Below, one piece after another: positions 1-8,698 of a stretch of 17,643 nucleotides of DNA. Origin of the DNA: Cyclobacteriaceae bacterium (lineage in GTDB: Bacteria; Bacteroidota; Bacteroidia; Cytophagales; Cyclobacteriaceae); NCBI GenBank assembly GCA_021648745.1, contig JAKISE010000070.1:1-17643 (forward strand), read 5' to 3'. Position numbers and translations under genes: made by a program. Each line of letters opens with the position of its first letter. The first letter of the stretch is position 1. The notes below the pieces were generated by a model. That model saw only the letters and a list, made by a program, of their open reading frames with translations. It did no database searches and was not told the DNA's origin.

Positions 1-1
1 T

Positions 2-3000
2 TTTATAGGCCCATTTTTCCGAGATCATTACGAAGAATGGTTACAAAATATTCCTAGAGTTACTTCTGGCGTGCAAATTAACCGAGTTGAGGTATATATT
101 ATTAACATAAACAACAACACAGAGTTTCAAAGAAACATTGCTGCCTTTATGGATTTGGGTGAAGGAAATGTAATCTACCAAAAAAATCAGGGGGTGATTG
201 GCAATTCTGGCAGAGGAGATGTACCTAATAGTAATGATGCCAATAACCTTTTTGAACAGTTAAGAGGCATTAATAGAAATGTAGATGCCATTGATCAGAT
301 TTTGGAGTCCCCCACTTTCGAGATGGTGCAAGCCACACATTATAACAAATTACAAGCACGTAAATTAAATGAACGTGAATTTTATGTGAATGAACAACTC
401 GGGTATATCTCATTAACAAGTAAGCTAAATAACGACCAAATGTTAGCCGTTGCTTACGAATACACCTATAACGGCATACGTGAACAAGTAGGGGAACTAA
501 CCGAAGACTACGCATCATTGCCAGAGAATGAAGTTATTTATTTAAAGATGCTGAAACCCAATAAAATAGCTCCATTAGACAATTTTGGGAATCGAATTCC
601 TACCTGGGATTTAATGATGAAAAATATTTACTCACTAGGAGGAAGCCAAGTGAGCCAAGAAGGATTTCAGTTAAGAATTTTATACCGCGATGATAAAAGT
701 GGAACAGAGAAGCCAAGTATAAATGATGGTGTTAACACTACGGATGTGCCGCTAATTGAGCTTCTTGGTCTCGATAGGTTAAACCAGGCTGGAGACCCCC
801 AAAAAGATGGAAACTTCGATTTTATTGAAGGCGTTACCATCAATACTATTTCAGGTCAAGTTGTTTTTCCTGTGGTAGAACCGTTTGGCGATTATTTATC
901 TAGCAGGTTCGAACCATTTGAATTTGAGTTTAAACAGCGCTATGTGTATGATACATTATACGGAACCACAAAAGCCGATGCCGAACAAGACACCAATAAA
1001 GATAAATTTTCGCTGCAAGGCTCCTATAAAGCCGGCTCTTCTAGCGAAATACTTTTAAATGGTATTAAAATTTCCAAAGGGTCTGTAGAAGTGTCAGCAG
1101 GGGGCATTCCTTTGGTTGAAGGAGTTGACTTTACTGTAGATTATAATTTCGGGAAGGTTCAAATATTAAACGAAAGCATTATAAACTCAGGCAAGGCCAT
1201 TAAAGTTACTTATGAAAAAGCCGATATTTTTAATTTTCAATCTCGTACCCTACTGGGTGCCCGGGCAGACTATAGACTAACTGACGACATTACTTTTGGA
1301 GCCACACTTCTGCATCATTTCGAACGACCTTTACGATCCAGGCCAACCATAGGAGAAGAACCTCCAAAAAATACAAAGTATGGGTTTGATGCCAACTTTA
1401 AGAAAGAGTCTATTCTGGTTACGAAATTAGTAGATGCGATTCCCCTAATTCAAACCAAAGAAAGGTCCATTATCACAGCCAATGCAGAATTTGCTCAATT
1501 ATTACCTGGTACTTCTAATTTGGTAAACGGAGAAGGCACCTCCTATATAGATGATTTTGAAAACACAGCCACTCCTTACAGCATGAGTAACTGGATCCGT
1601 TGGAAACACGCATCTACTCCTAAAACAGACGATAATAGATTTGACCCTAGCCTTGGTGCTCAAGATGATATTACGGCTATGTATAAAAGAGCAAAATTAT
1701 CCTGGTATAGCATTGATAACGTTTTTTACAGAACAGGAGGACGATCTAAACCACAAAATATTACAGACCAAGACATTGCTAATCACTTTGTAAGGCCCAT
1801 TTCGCCTCAAGAACTGTTTCCCCAAAGGGATAGAGAAGTTATAAATACCAACTACCCCACATTCGATATTGCCTATTTCCCATCAGAAAAAGGGGTTTAT
1901 AACCTAAACCCAGATGTAACCGATAGCGGCCTTTTAAGAAATCCAGAAAGTAACTGGGGCGGAATAACAGCACCGGTCACTACCGAAGTAGATTTTGATA
2001 AATCTAATATAGAATACATCGAATTCTGGCTCATGGATCCCTTTTTGCAAAGTAGTAGTGGCCTAAATGTGGTTCTTGATGGGGTTGTTAATCAACCAAA
2101 CGTAACAGGTGGTCAAATGTATTTTAATTTAGGTAATGTGTCTGAAGATATTATGCGCGACCGCAAAATGGCATTTGAAAATGGATTACCTGCAGATGGC
2201 AATAAGTCCACCGCTACCATTACCGAAAATAATTGGGGATTCGTTACCAATGCGCAATATATTAATAACGCATTCGACAACGAACCAGCCGCAAGGGTTA
2301 ATCAAGATGTTGGATTTGACGGCATGAATAATGATGAAGAACTGGTAAAATTTCAAAATGAATTAAACCAGCTACCTCCAACTTTAAATCCTGACATAGT
2401 CGATAAATTTAGAAATGACCCTTCGAGCGATGATTTTGAATATTTTTTAAGTGAAGAGCTCGATAACAAGGACGCTAAAGTATTAGAGCGGTATAAAAAT
2501 TTTAACGGAATAGACAAAAATTCGCCAGATTTATCAAGTAATACCTTGCCCTATTCTCCTTCGGGCAATACCATACCTGATAATGAAGATTTAAATAATG
2601 ACCACAGTATCGGAAACCTGGAAGAATACTACGAATACAAAGTTGACTTAAAACCAGGCCAGCTTAACGTTGGTGAAGGCTATATAATGGATAAGGTGAC
2701 AGATACCAGAACTGGAGATGAAGTTAACTGGTACTTATTTAGGATTCCTATCTCGCAACCAGATAAAGCGGTAGGAAATATATCTGGCTTTAAATCTATA
2801 CGGTATATACGAATGTACTTAACAGGCTGGTCGCAACCTGTAGTGTTACGAACCGCAAATTTCAGATTTGTTGGCAGCCAGTGGCGTAAATTTACTGGCA
2901 ATTTAGAAAGTAAACGATTCGATGAAATTCCTGAAAGCCAAGACTCCAATTTAACAATATCTGTAGTTAATATCGAAGAAAATAGCCAAGGTGGTGAAAC

Positions 3001-6000
3001 TGGAATTCCGTATGTGTTACCTCCTGGCATTCGAAGAGACAGGGACAATACTTCTGTGATAGAAAGAAGCTTAAACGAACAATCAATACAGCTTTGTGTG
3101 GAAGACCTGCCTGATAAAAATGCGCAAGCTGCTTTTAAAAATGTAGATATGAACCTTGTTAATTATGGGCGAATTAAAATGTTTTTGCACGCACAAAGTA
3201 AGTCGGCTCAAGATGGCGAGCTCAATGGTTTTTTTAGATTTGGTTCAGGATTTGATAATTATTATGAAATAGAAGTACCTCTAAAAATAACGCAGCCTGG
3301 CACTGTTGACGCCACCGAAATATGGCCTTTAGAAAATGAACTTAACGTACCTTTTTCAGAACTTTATAAGCTTAAATCAGATCGGAATGCAAGCAATGTG
3401 AGCCTCGAATTGCCGTTTTCAGGCACCTATAACCAGTATAATCTTACCATAGTCGGCAACCCGAAGCTTAGCGTGGTTACCAGTATTATGATTGGCATTA
3501 GAAACCCAGACAGCCCAGACCAACTACCCAAAACAGCCTGTATTTGGGCAAATGAATTGCGTGTTACCGATTTTAATAGGCAAGCAGGCTGGGCAGGTAA
3601 AGCCAATGTTAATTTAAAATTAGCAGATTTTGCAACTATAAGTGCTTCCACTAGGTACACTAGCTTTGGGTTTGGTGGAGTGCAATCTAAAATATCTGAT
3701 AGAACACAAGAAACTAGCTTTGATTATGATGTATCCGGAAATGTAAACCTTGATAAATTCTTACCATCTAAAACTGGCATTAAAATACCAGTATTTGCTA
3801 GCTACGAGAACAAAACCGTTACACCAAATTGGGATCCCTTAGATTCAGATATTCCTTTGGAGAGCAGCCTCGAAGGAAAAGGAGATTTAGAAGCCCAGGA
3901 GACATACAGAAATGCGGTAATTGACCAAACAGAGAGGCGGAGTTTGAATTTATCGAATATGCGCAAGGAAAAAACGAATCCTGATAAAAAAGATCGAATT
4001 TATAATATTGAAAATTTTAGTCTTTCGTTGGCATATAGTGATAGAACTCAATCGAATGCGAGTATTCAGTCCTACCAATTACGAAAGTATTCTGGAGCCA
4101 TAAATTACAATTTTAGTCCTAAACCATTGGTATTCGAGCCCTTCAAAGGAGCTGAAAAAATGAAATCGGACTGGGTGAAATTGATTAAAGAACTCAATTT
4201 TAATTTTGCCCCTTCAAATATTACATTACGTGGCGAATTAGATAGAAGCTATTTAAGAACACAGTATAGAAATCAAGATTTGACAATTGACGGAGTTGAG
4301 CCCAATTATGAAAAGATTTTTACCTTCAATAGGATATATGGAATTAAATGGAATTTTACCAAAGCCCTATCGTTCAATTATTCTGCTCTTGTTCGCTCAA
4401 TAATTGATGAACCCGAAGGTGAAGTTACAGAGAGTAGCAAGGAGGTTATTATAGACAATTTAAGAAGCTTCGGACGAATGAAGACCTTTGACCAAAAAGT
4501 GGGGGTTAACTTAAAATTACCCTTAGACAAGCTCCCGATAACAGATTGGATGAATGCGGATGTCAGATATAGCACTAATTATAAATGGACTTCTGCAGCC
4601 CTCAATCAAATTGACACTTTAGGCAACCGAATAGAAAATGCCCGAACAATAAGTACAACAGGTAAATTTGATTTAGTAAAACTATATAATAAAGTGCCCT
4701 TTTTAAAAACCATTAATTCTCCACCCAGAAGAAGATCTAGTAGGTCAAGGACACAAAAGGCTGATACGGTTAAAAAATCCGAATCCAAGGCTGGCAAGGC
4801 TCTGTTGCGAGCTTTAATGATGGTTCGGTCCGTTAATGCCACCTATAGCATTAAAGATGGCACCACGTTATCTGGCTTTAAAATGAGCCCTTATTTATTT
4901 GGTATGGATACGGCTTGGGCCGCTCCAGGATGGGATTTTATTTTAGGAAATCAAGACCCAAGCATTAGAACCAGAGCAGCCGAAAATGGTTGGTTAGTGA
5001 ATAATACCTTACTAAACGATCCTTTTAAACAGTACCAAACGATTGATTTAAATATTAAAGCCACGATTGAACCATTTAAGGATTTTAAAATTCAATTGGA
5101 TGTGAAAAAAAATAAGAAGGCTCAATATCAAGAAATATTTAGAATTGATTCGCTTGGCCAAAATTATGAATCCTTTGCCCCTTCAAGGTCAGGTAGTTAT
5201 AGTATTACTTTCTTGGCGATAAAAACTTCTTTTTTAGACGACAGAACGGGTAATGAGTCGATCGTATTCGAACAGTTTATTGAAAATAGAGGCATCATAA
5301 GTAGCAGGCTAAATCAAGTTACGGGAGATACGCTGTACACCGTTAATAACCAAGATGTACTCATCCCTGCATTTATTGCAGCTTATGGAGGGCAAAACGC
5401 AAACACTGCTACATTAACTTCTTTTCCCAAAACTCCCCTACCCAATTGGCGGTTGGATTATAGCGGACTTGGGAAAATTCCTAAACTCAGAAAAAAATTC
5501 TCTTCGATCACTATTTCCCATGCTTATATTTCATCTTTTAGTGTTGCTAGCTACACCAATTCGCTTTTTTATAATGATGCTAATGACCTAACCTTAACTA
5601 ACGATATTGAAAACCAAAAACCAGCAACTGTTGTAAGCCCTGAAGGAACATTAGTTCCCACTTTCGTGTTTAATCAAGTGCTAATTACAGAGCGCTTTGC
5701 TCCACTCATAAAAGTGGCCATAAGAACCAGAACAAGGCTAAATGCATCTATTGAGTATAAAACAGAGAGAAGCATTGCCCTAAATATTGCTAATACGCAG
5801 ATAACCGAAATTCTAGGGAAAGATTTCGTGATCTCCTTAGGTTTTACCAAAGCCAATGTAAAACTTCCTTTTAAAATACAAGGCAGAACCACCACGCTTA
5901 AAAATGACCTTGATTTTAGAATGGACTTTAGCCTTAAAGACACCAAAACCATACAGCGTAAATATAATAATGGGCTAACGTCAGAAGAAGAAGCTACCAG

Positions 6001-6181
6001 TGAAGTTACGGGCGGCAATGTTAATTTTCAGCTAAGGCCTAATGTGGGTTACTCTTTAAATAACAGGCTAACATTACAATTTTATTATGAGCAAAATATT
6101 AACGAACCCAGAATATCAAATTCGTTTAAACGAAGTACAAACTCTTTTGGCGTTCAAGTAAGGTTTAGCTTGGCTCAATAA
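2..6181 (+). CDS. sprA: SprA/Sov family T9SS outer-membrane translocon, 5'-truncated by the window edge
   Basis: The reading frame is open from base 2 to the TAA at 6179-6181 and gives 2,059 residues. The first in-frame start-like codon (GTG at 71) lies inside a conserved stretch, so the real start is upstream of the window. SprA of Flavobacterium johnsoniae and Sov of Porphyromonas gingivalis are about 2,400-2,500 residues, so roughly the first 350 are missing. Family-typical stretches visible include SYIDDFEN (about 1540-1563), AKLSWYSIDNVFY (about 1690), IEFWLMDPF (about 2015-2040) and an EEYYEYKVDLKPGQLNVGEGY block near 2620-2680. The rest is rich in alternating beta-strand sequence and ends in a typical barrel strand (VQVRFSLAQ). 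A basic Arg/Ser/Lys loop sits near 4720-4800. Known family role: the very large outer-membrane beta-barrel through which T9SS cargo, including gliding adhesins, crosses the outer membrane. The family call is secure; the export role is inferred by homology. Confidence 0.95.
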   Translation, partial: FIGPFFRDHYEEWLQNIPRVTSGVQINRVEVYIININNNTEFQRNIAAFMDLGEGNVIYQKNQGVIGNSGRGDVPNSNDANNLFEQLRGINRNVDAIDQILESPTFEMVQATHYNKLQARKLNEREFYVNEQLGYISLTSKLNNDQMLAVAYEYTYNGIREQVGELTEDYASLPENEVIYLKMLKPNKIAPLDNFGNRIPTWDLMMKNIYSLGGSQVSQEGFQLRILYRDDKSGTEKPSINDGVNTTDVPLIELLGLDRLNQAGDPQKDGNFDFIEGVTINTISGQVVFPVVEPFGDYLSSRFEPFEFEFKQRYVYDTLYGTTKADAEQDTNKDKFSLQGSYKAGSSSEILLNGIKISKGSVEVSAGGIPLVEGVDFTVDYNFGKVQILNESIINSGKAIKVTYEKADIFNFQSRTLLGARADYRLTDDITFGATLLHHFERPLRSRPTIGEEPPKNTKYGFDANFKKESILVTKLVDAIPLIQTKERSIITANAEFAQLLPGTSNLVNGEGTSYIDDFENTATPYSMSNWIRWKHASTPKTDDNRFDPSLGAQDDITAMYKRAKLSWYSIDNVFYRTGGRSKPQNITDQDIANHFVRPISPQELFPQRDREVINTNYPTFDIAYFPSEKGVYNLNPDVTDSGLLRNPESNWGGITAPVTTEVDFDKSNIEYIEFWLMDPFLQSSSGLNVVLDGVVNQPNVTGGQMYFNLGNVSEDIMRDRKMAFENGLPADGNKSTATITENNWGFVTNAQYINNAFDNEPAARVNQDVGFDGMNNDEELVKFQNELNQLPPTLNPDIVDKFRNDPSSDDFEYFLSEELDNKDAKVLERYKNFNGIDKNSPDLSSNTLPYSPSGNTIPDNEDLNNDHSIGNLEEYYEYKVDLKPGQLNVGEGYIMDKVTDTRTGDEVNWYLFRIPISQPDKAVGNISGFKSIRYIRMYLTGWSQPVVLRTANFRFVGSQWRKFTGNLESKRFDEIPESQDSNLTISVVNIEENSQGGETGIPYVLPPGIRRDRDNTSVIERSLNEQSIQLCVEDLPDKNAQAAFKNVDMNLVNYGRIKMFLHAQSKSAQDGELNGFFRFGSGFDNYYEIEVPLKITQPGTVDATEIWPLENELNVPFSELYKLKSDRNASNVSLELPFSGTYNQYNLTIVGNPKLSVVTSIMIGIRNPDSPDQLPKTACIWANELRVTDFNRQAGWAGKANVNLKLADFATISASTRYTSFGFGGVQSKISDRTQETSFDYDVSGNVNLDKFLPSKTGIKIPVFASYENKTVTPNWDPLDSDIPLESSLEGKGDLEAQETYRNAVIDQTERRSLNLSNMRKEKTNPDKKDRIYNIENFSLSLAYSDRTQSNASIQSYQLRKYSGAINYNFSPKPLVFEPFKGAEKMKSDWVKLIKELNFNFAPSNITLRGELDRSYLRTQYRNQDLTIDGVEPNYEKIFTFNRIYGIKWNFTKALSFNYSALVRSIIDEPEGEVTESSKEVIIDNLRSFGRMKTFDQKVGVNLKLPLDKLPITDWMNADVRYSTNYKWTSAALNQIDTLGNRIENARTISTTGKFDLVKLYNKVPFLKTINSPPRRRSSRSRTQKADTVKKSESKAGKALLRALMMVRSVNATYSIKDGTTLSGFKMSPYLFGMDTAWAAPGWDFILGNQDPSIRTRAAENGWLVNNTLLNDPFKQYQTIDLNIKATIEPFKDFKIQLDVKKNKKAQYQEIFRIDSLGQNYESFAPSRSGSYSITFLAIKTSFLDDRTGNESIVFEQFIENRGIISSRLNQVTGDTLYTVNNQDVLIPAFIAAYGGQNANTATLTSFPKTPLPNWRLDYSGLGKIPKLRKKFSSITISHAYISSFSVASYTNSLFYNDANDLTLTNDIENQKPATVVSPEGTLVPTFVFNQVLITERFAPLIKVAIRTRTRLNASIEYKTERSIALNIANTQITEILGKDFVISLGFTKANVKLPFKIQGRTTTLKNDLDFRMDFSLKDTKTIQRKYNNGLTSEEEATSEVTGGNVNFQLRPNVGYSLNNRLTLQFYYEQNINEPRISNSFKRSTNSFGVQVRFSLAQ

Positions 6182-6201
6182 ATCGGCTTATTTGTTGCTA
6201 A

Positions 6202-6213
6202 CCCGAATTCGGG
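6202..6213. repeat. 12-bp perfect palindrome in the sprA-gcvH gap
   Basis: CCCGAATTCGGG is self-complementary and lies 20 bp after the sprA stop. No T-run follows, so it is not a canonical intrinsic terminator. It may still form a short hairpin in the 3' leader of the sprA transcript. Its function is unknown. Confidence 0.4.
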
Positions 6214-6255
6214 ATAAGGAATGCTGTCAGGTTTATAGGTAACTTTTAAAAAACC

Positions 6256-6283
6256 TTGTAAATTTGAACTATACTTAATTTCG
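6256..6283 (+). promoter_or_regulatory. Putative Bacteroidota-type promoter of gcvH
   Basis: A -33-like TTG (6256-6258) is followed by 17 nt and then TAATTTCG (6276-6283), one mismatch from the phylum's -7 consensus TAnnTTTG. The predicted start of transcription would be near 6290, leaving a leader of about 15 nt before the ATG at 6306. gcvH can therefore be transcribed independently of sprA. This is a consensus match only. Confidence 0.5.
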
Positions 6284-6305
6284 CAAAATTTTAATTTCAA
6301 AAAAT

Positions 6306-6683
6306 ATGAATATTCCTGCAGATTTGAAATATACAAAAGATCACGAATGGATTAAAATTGATGGTAATTCTATGATTATTGGCATTACTGATTTTGCAGC
6401 CAAAGAACTTGGTGATATTGTATTTGTAGAGGTAGATACTGTTGGAGACGAAGTAGCCTCTGGAGATGTTTTTGGAAGCATTGAAGCAGTAAAAACTGTT
6501 TCCGATTTATTTATGCCAGTCACAGGTACTATTGATGAATTTAATGAATCATTAGAAGACAGCCCAGAGTCTATAAACGATTCAGCTTACGATGCTTGGC
6601 TGGTTAAAGCTACCATCGCAGATGGAGCTGATTTATCAGAACTATTAGATGCTGATGCCTACAAGGAAATTATTGGAGCATAA
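6306..6683 (+). CDS. gcvH: Glycine cleavage system H protein
   Basis: The 125-residue product has the usual length of bacterial H protein. It carries lipoyl groups and shuttles the aminomethyl intermediate between the P, T and L proteins of the cytoplasmic glycine cleavage system. The N-terminus (IPADLKYTKDHEWI) and the central GITDFAAKELGDIVFVE block are typical. The lipoylation motif GSIEAVKTVSDL places the modified lysine at residue 63. The C-terminus ends in the common AYKEIIGA. The ATG at 6306 is preceded by an A-rich leader. No other gcv gene lies nearby, which is usual in this phylum, where gcvH often sits next to sprA. Confidence 0.97.
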   Translation: MNIPADLKYTKDHEWIKIDGNSMIIGITDFAAKELGDIVFVEVDTVGDEVASGDVFGSIEAVKTVSDLFMPVTGTIDEFNESLEDSPESINDSAYDAWLVKATIADGADLSELLDADAYKEIIGA

Positions 6684-6705
6684 AGAACAAGTCAGATCTT
6701 GAGTT

Positions 6706-6751
6706 AGAAGTCGGAATTGAAAAGTAAGCTAAGCTCTTGATTTCGACTTCT
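6706..6751 (+). repeat. Imperfect inverted repeat between gcvH and the vanZ-like gene
   Basis: The arms at 6706-6720 (AGAAGTCGGAATTGA) and 6737-6751 (TTGATTTCGACTTCT) pair over 15 positions if G-U pairs are allowed, with a 16-nt loop. The core AGAAGTCG/CGACTTCT is perfect. Only a pyrimidine-rich, interrupted T stretch follows, so it is at best a weak terminator or an mRNA-stability hairpin. The left half overlaps a 7-nt-periodic run (6701-6728). Confidence 0.45.
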
Positions 6752-6779
6752 CTCTTTGTTGTGCATATAAAAGCCTATT

Positions 6780-7196
6780 TTGAGCAAAATAACTCCTCTA
6801 TTTAAATTTATAATTAAACATAGTATCTGGCTCTATGTTGGCTGGATTTGTTTTATTGCCCTCCTAACTCTTTTGCCTGGCAGTGCCATTCCTGATATAA
6901 GCTGGGATTTTATTAGTATAGACAAAACTGTACATATTTCATTATTTCTGGTACTGGTATTTTTAGGATTATTAGCAAGTAGTTATGGGAATTTAAAGAT
7001 ATTTGGAAACTACCCAGCGCTATTTGGCATTATTCTAGCGATGGGATACGGCTATCTTCTTGAATTAACTCAATCTTACATCCCTCAACGATCGTTTGAT
7101 TATGCCGACCTTGCAGCAAATTGTGTAGGAACTATAGTTGGATATGGATTATTCTTAGGAATATCAAAGATTTTACCAAAGAATATTACAGAGTAA
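6780..7196 (+). CDS. VanZ-like small membrane protein
   Basis: The 138-residue product has four predicted membrane segments (about 13-33, 51-68, 79-95 and 112-128). It shows the VanZ-family signature: E95-T-Q in the third helix, then P102, R104, D107, D110, N114 and G117 (motif ELTQSYIPQRSFDYADLAAN). VanZ is known for low-level teicoplanin resistance in enterococci, but most family members have no assigned role, and resistance should not be inferred here. The start is TTG at 6780: an in-frame TAA lies four codons upstream and the only later in-frame ATG (Met88) is inside helix 3. The neighbours are gcvH (96 bp upstream) and a TonB gene (58 bp downstream). In other Bacteroidota a VanZ-like gene also sits near sprA and gcvH. 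Confidence 0.85.
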   Translation: MSKITPLFKFIIKHSIWLYVGWICFIALLTLLPGSAIPDISWDFISIDKTVHISLFLVLVFLGLLASSYGNLKIFGNYPALFGIILAMGYGYLLELTQSYIPQRSFDYADLAANCVGTIVGYGLFLGISKILPKNITE

Positions 7197-7212
7197 CTAA
7201 TAGTGCTTATAT

Positions 7213-7239
7213 TTGGTTTTACAAAAGATTATAACTTTA
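7213..7239 (+). promoter_or_regulatory. Putative promoter of the first TonB gene
   Basis: TTG (7213-7215) lies 16 nt before TAACTTTA (7232-7239), one mismatch from TAnnTTTG. It sits in the 58-bp gap after the vanZ-like gene and would give a very short leader before the ATG at 7255. Consensus match only. Confidence 0.35.
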
Positions 7240-7254
7240 GATAAAATAATATAA

Positions 7255-7929
7255 ATGGAAGCTAAAAAATCACCAGAAGCAGATTTGTCTAAAAAGTCAG
7301 GATTGTTTCTAAATATTGGTTTGGTTATTAGCCTTTCGTTAGTGCTTTTTGCGTTTGAGTATAAATCATACGATGACGGTTCACTAATGGAGCTAGGAGC
7401 TGTTAATGATGATTTTGACGAAATGACAGAGATTCCTCCTACCGAACAACCACCTCCACCTCCACCAAAAATTCAGCAACCAGAAATTATTGAAGTACCG
7501 GATGAAGAGGAAATAGAAGAAGAAATAGAAGTTGATTTAGATATTGACATTACAGATGAAACTGTAATTGAAGAAACAATTTTTGAAGAACCTGAAGAAG
7601 AAGAAGTTGCTGATGAAATATTTACCATTGTTGAAAAACAACCTGGTTACCCAGGAGGAATGGGCGCTTTTTATAAGTATGTTCAGAAAAAAATGAAATA
7701 TCCTTCGCAAGCTCGTAGAATGGGTATTGAAGGCAAAGTATTTGTGCAGTTTGTTGTGGATAAAGCAGGAAATATTACAGATGTTAAAGTAATTAGAGGC
7801 GTTGGCGCAGGTTGCGATGAAGAAGCAGCACGGGTAATTAAAAGCTCACCTAAATGGAGCCCCGGTAAACAACGTGGCAAAGCCGTTAAAGTAAGAATGG
7901 TACTACCTATTACATTTAAACTTAGCTAA
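7255..7929 (+). CDS. Energy transducer TonB, paralogue 1
   Basis: The 224-residue product has the full TonB layout. A short basic cytoplasmic end is followed by one membrane helix (about 17-35), a proline run (61-71, with six consecutive prolines), a very acidic linker (about 79-120) and a C-terminal TonB domain (about 125-224). The domain carries the Bacteroidota-typical YPGG, MKYPSQARRMGIEGKVFVQFVVDKAG, GCDEEAARVIK and P-WSPGKQRGKAVKVRMVLPI elements. TonB family proteins couple the ExbB/ExbD proton motor to outer-membrane TonB-dependent transporters; no exbB or exbD lies in this window. It is last in the sprA-gcvH-vanZ stretch and ends at a strong terminator. It is closely related to the product at 8022-8690. 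Confidence 0.92.
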   Translation: MEAKKSPEADLSKKSGLFLNIGLVISLSLVLFAFEYKSYDDGSLMELGAVNDDFDEMTEIPPTEQPPPPPPKIQQPEIIEVPDEEEIEEEIEVDLDIDITDETVIEETIFEEPEEEEVADEIFTIVEKQPGYPGGMGAFYKYVQKKMKYPSQARRMGIEGKVFVQFVVDKAGNITDVKVIRGVGAGCDEEAARVIKSSPKWSPGKQRGKAVKVRMVLPITFKLS

Positions 7930-7938
7930 ACACATTTT

Positions 7939-7973
7939 AAAGCCTCAATTATTTAGTTGAGGTTTTATTTTGA
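7939..7973 (+). terminator. Intrinsic terminator after TonB paralogue 1
   Basis: A 10-bp stem (7939-7948 with 7957-7966, one G-U pair, core CCTCAA/TTGAGG) closes an 8-nt loop. It is followed at once by a T-rich tract (TTTTATTTTGATTT). This separates the first TonB gene from the four-gene operon that follows. The first T's are part of the stem's A-T base. Confidence 0.75.
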
Positions 7974-7999
7974 TTTGTATAACTATTTATTTAGTTTTA
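7970..7999 (+). promoter_or_regulatory. Putative promoter of the TonB/lipoprotein operon
   Basis: TTTTG (TTG at 7970-7972) is followed by 19 nt and then TAGTTTTA (7992-7999), one mismatch from the Bacteroidota -7 consensus TAnnTTTG. The -7 element falls at the centre of the 17-bp inverted repeat at 7977-8020. A regulator bound to that repeat would therefore cover the promoter. Consensus match only. Confidence 0.4.
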
Positions 8000-8020
8000 T
8001 AATTAAATAAATAGTTATAC
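7977..8020. repeat. Perfect 17-bp inverted repeat abutting a start codon
   Basis: The arms at 7977-7993 (GTATAACTATTTATTTA) and 8004-8020 are exact reverse complements around a 10-nt spacer. The right arm ends one base before the ATG at 8022. The repeat overlaps a promoter-like -7 element. Two readings are possible: a dyad operator, or a leader hairpin that hides the translation start. If transcription begins near 8006, only half of the repeat would be in the mRNA, which favours a DNA-level operator. Confidence 0.6.
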
Positions 8021-8021
8021 T

Positions 8022-8690
8022 ATGGAAAACAAGAAAAATCCCAAGTTAGATTTAAGAAAAAAGTCAGGTTTATTTTTAAACATTGGCTTTGCTATAAGTT
8101 TAAGCCTTGTCCTCTTCGCATTTGAATACAAATCGTACGATGATGGTTCACTCATGGAGCTTGCGGCTGTAAATGACGATTTTGAGGAAATGACAGAAAT
8201 CCCTCCAACAGAGCAACCACCTCCACCAAAAATCCAGCAGCCAGAAATTATTGAGGTGCCAGATGAAGAAGAAATTGAAGACGAGATTGAAGTAGATCTT
8301 GATATTGATATTACAGATGAAACTGTAATTGAAGAAACAATTTTTGAAGAGCCTGAAGAAGAAGAAGTTGCCGATGAAATATTTAATATAGTTGAGACCT
8401 ATCCTTCATTTCCAGGCGGCAACAAAGCCTTTTATAAGTACATAAGTAAAAAAATGAAGTACCCTCCACAAGCAAGGAGAATGGGCATCGAAGGTAAAGT
8501 ATTTGTTCAGTTTGTTGTAGATGAAAATGGCAATATATCAGATGTGAAATTAATGAGAGGCGTTGGTGCTGGCTGCGATGAAGAAGCAATCCGTGTGATT
8601 AAAAACTCACCTAAGTGGAACCCAGGTAAACAGCGTGGTAAAGCAGTTAAAGTAAGAATGGTACTACCTATTACGTTTAAACTTAGCTAA
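8022..8690 (+). CDS. Energy transducer TonB, paralogue 2
   Basis: This 222-residue protein is a close copy of the one at 7255-7929. It has a basic N-terminus, a membrane helix at about 17-35, a short proline run (61-69, two prolines fewer than paralogue 1), an acidic linker (about 78-118) and a C-terminal TonB domain (about 121-222) with FPGG, MKYPPQARRMGIEGKVFVQF, GCDEEAIRVIK and WNPGKQRGKAVKV. It is inner-membrane anchored and presumed to act with ExbB/ExbD. It is the first gene of a tight operon; the next gene starts 8 bp after its stop. A 74-nt linker segment (8312-8385) differs from paralogue 1 at only two bases, both silent. Its 5' end instead resembles paralogue 3. Confidence 0.92.
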   Translation: MENKKNPKLDLRKKSGLFLNIGFAISLSLVLFAFEYKSYDDGSLMELAAVNDDFEEMTEIPPTEQPPPPKIQQPEIIEVPDEEEIEDEIEVDLDIDITDETVIEETIFEEPEEEEVADEIFNIVETYPSFPGGNKAFYKYISKKMKYPPQARRMGIEGKVFVQFVVDENGNISDVKLMRGVGAGCDEEAIRVIKNSPKWNPGKQRGKAVKVRMVLPITFKLS

Positions 8691-8698
8691 ATCTTATT

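Noticed and set aside
71..73. GTG as the start of sprA
   Set aside because: The frame is open to the window edge and the 23 upstream residues (FIGPFFRDHYEEW...) read as normal SprA sequence, so the gene is truncated by the window.
2680..3048. 122-residue frame on the minus strand inside sprA
   Set aside because: It is antisense to a well-conserved gene, with no signal, motif or start context of its own; the same holds for the other minus-strand frames within 270-6018.
6780..7196. Glycopeptide-resistance gene call for the VanZ-like protein
   Set aside because: Family membership alone does not imply resistance; there are no van operon partners here, and VanZ-like proteins are common in Bacteroidota.
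7438..7620. Repeated CCTCCA and GAAGAAGAA tracts in the TonB genes as DNA repeats
   Set aside because: They are codon runs for the proline stretch and acidic linker expected in TonB proteins.
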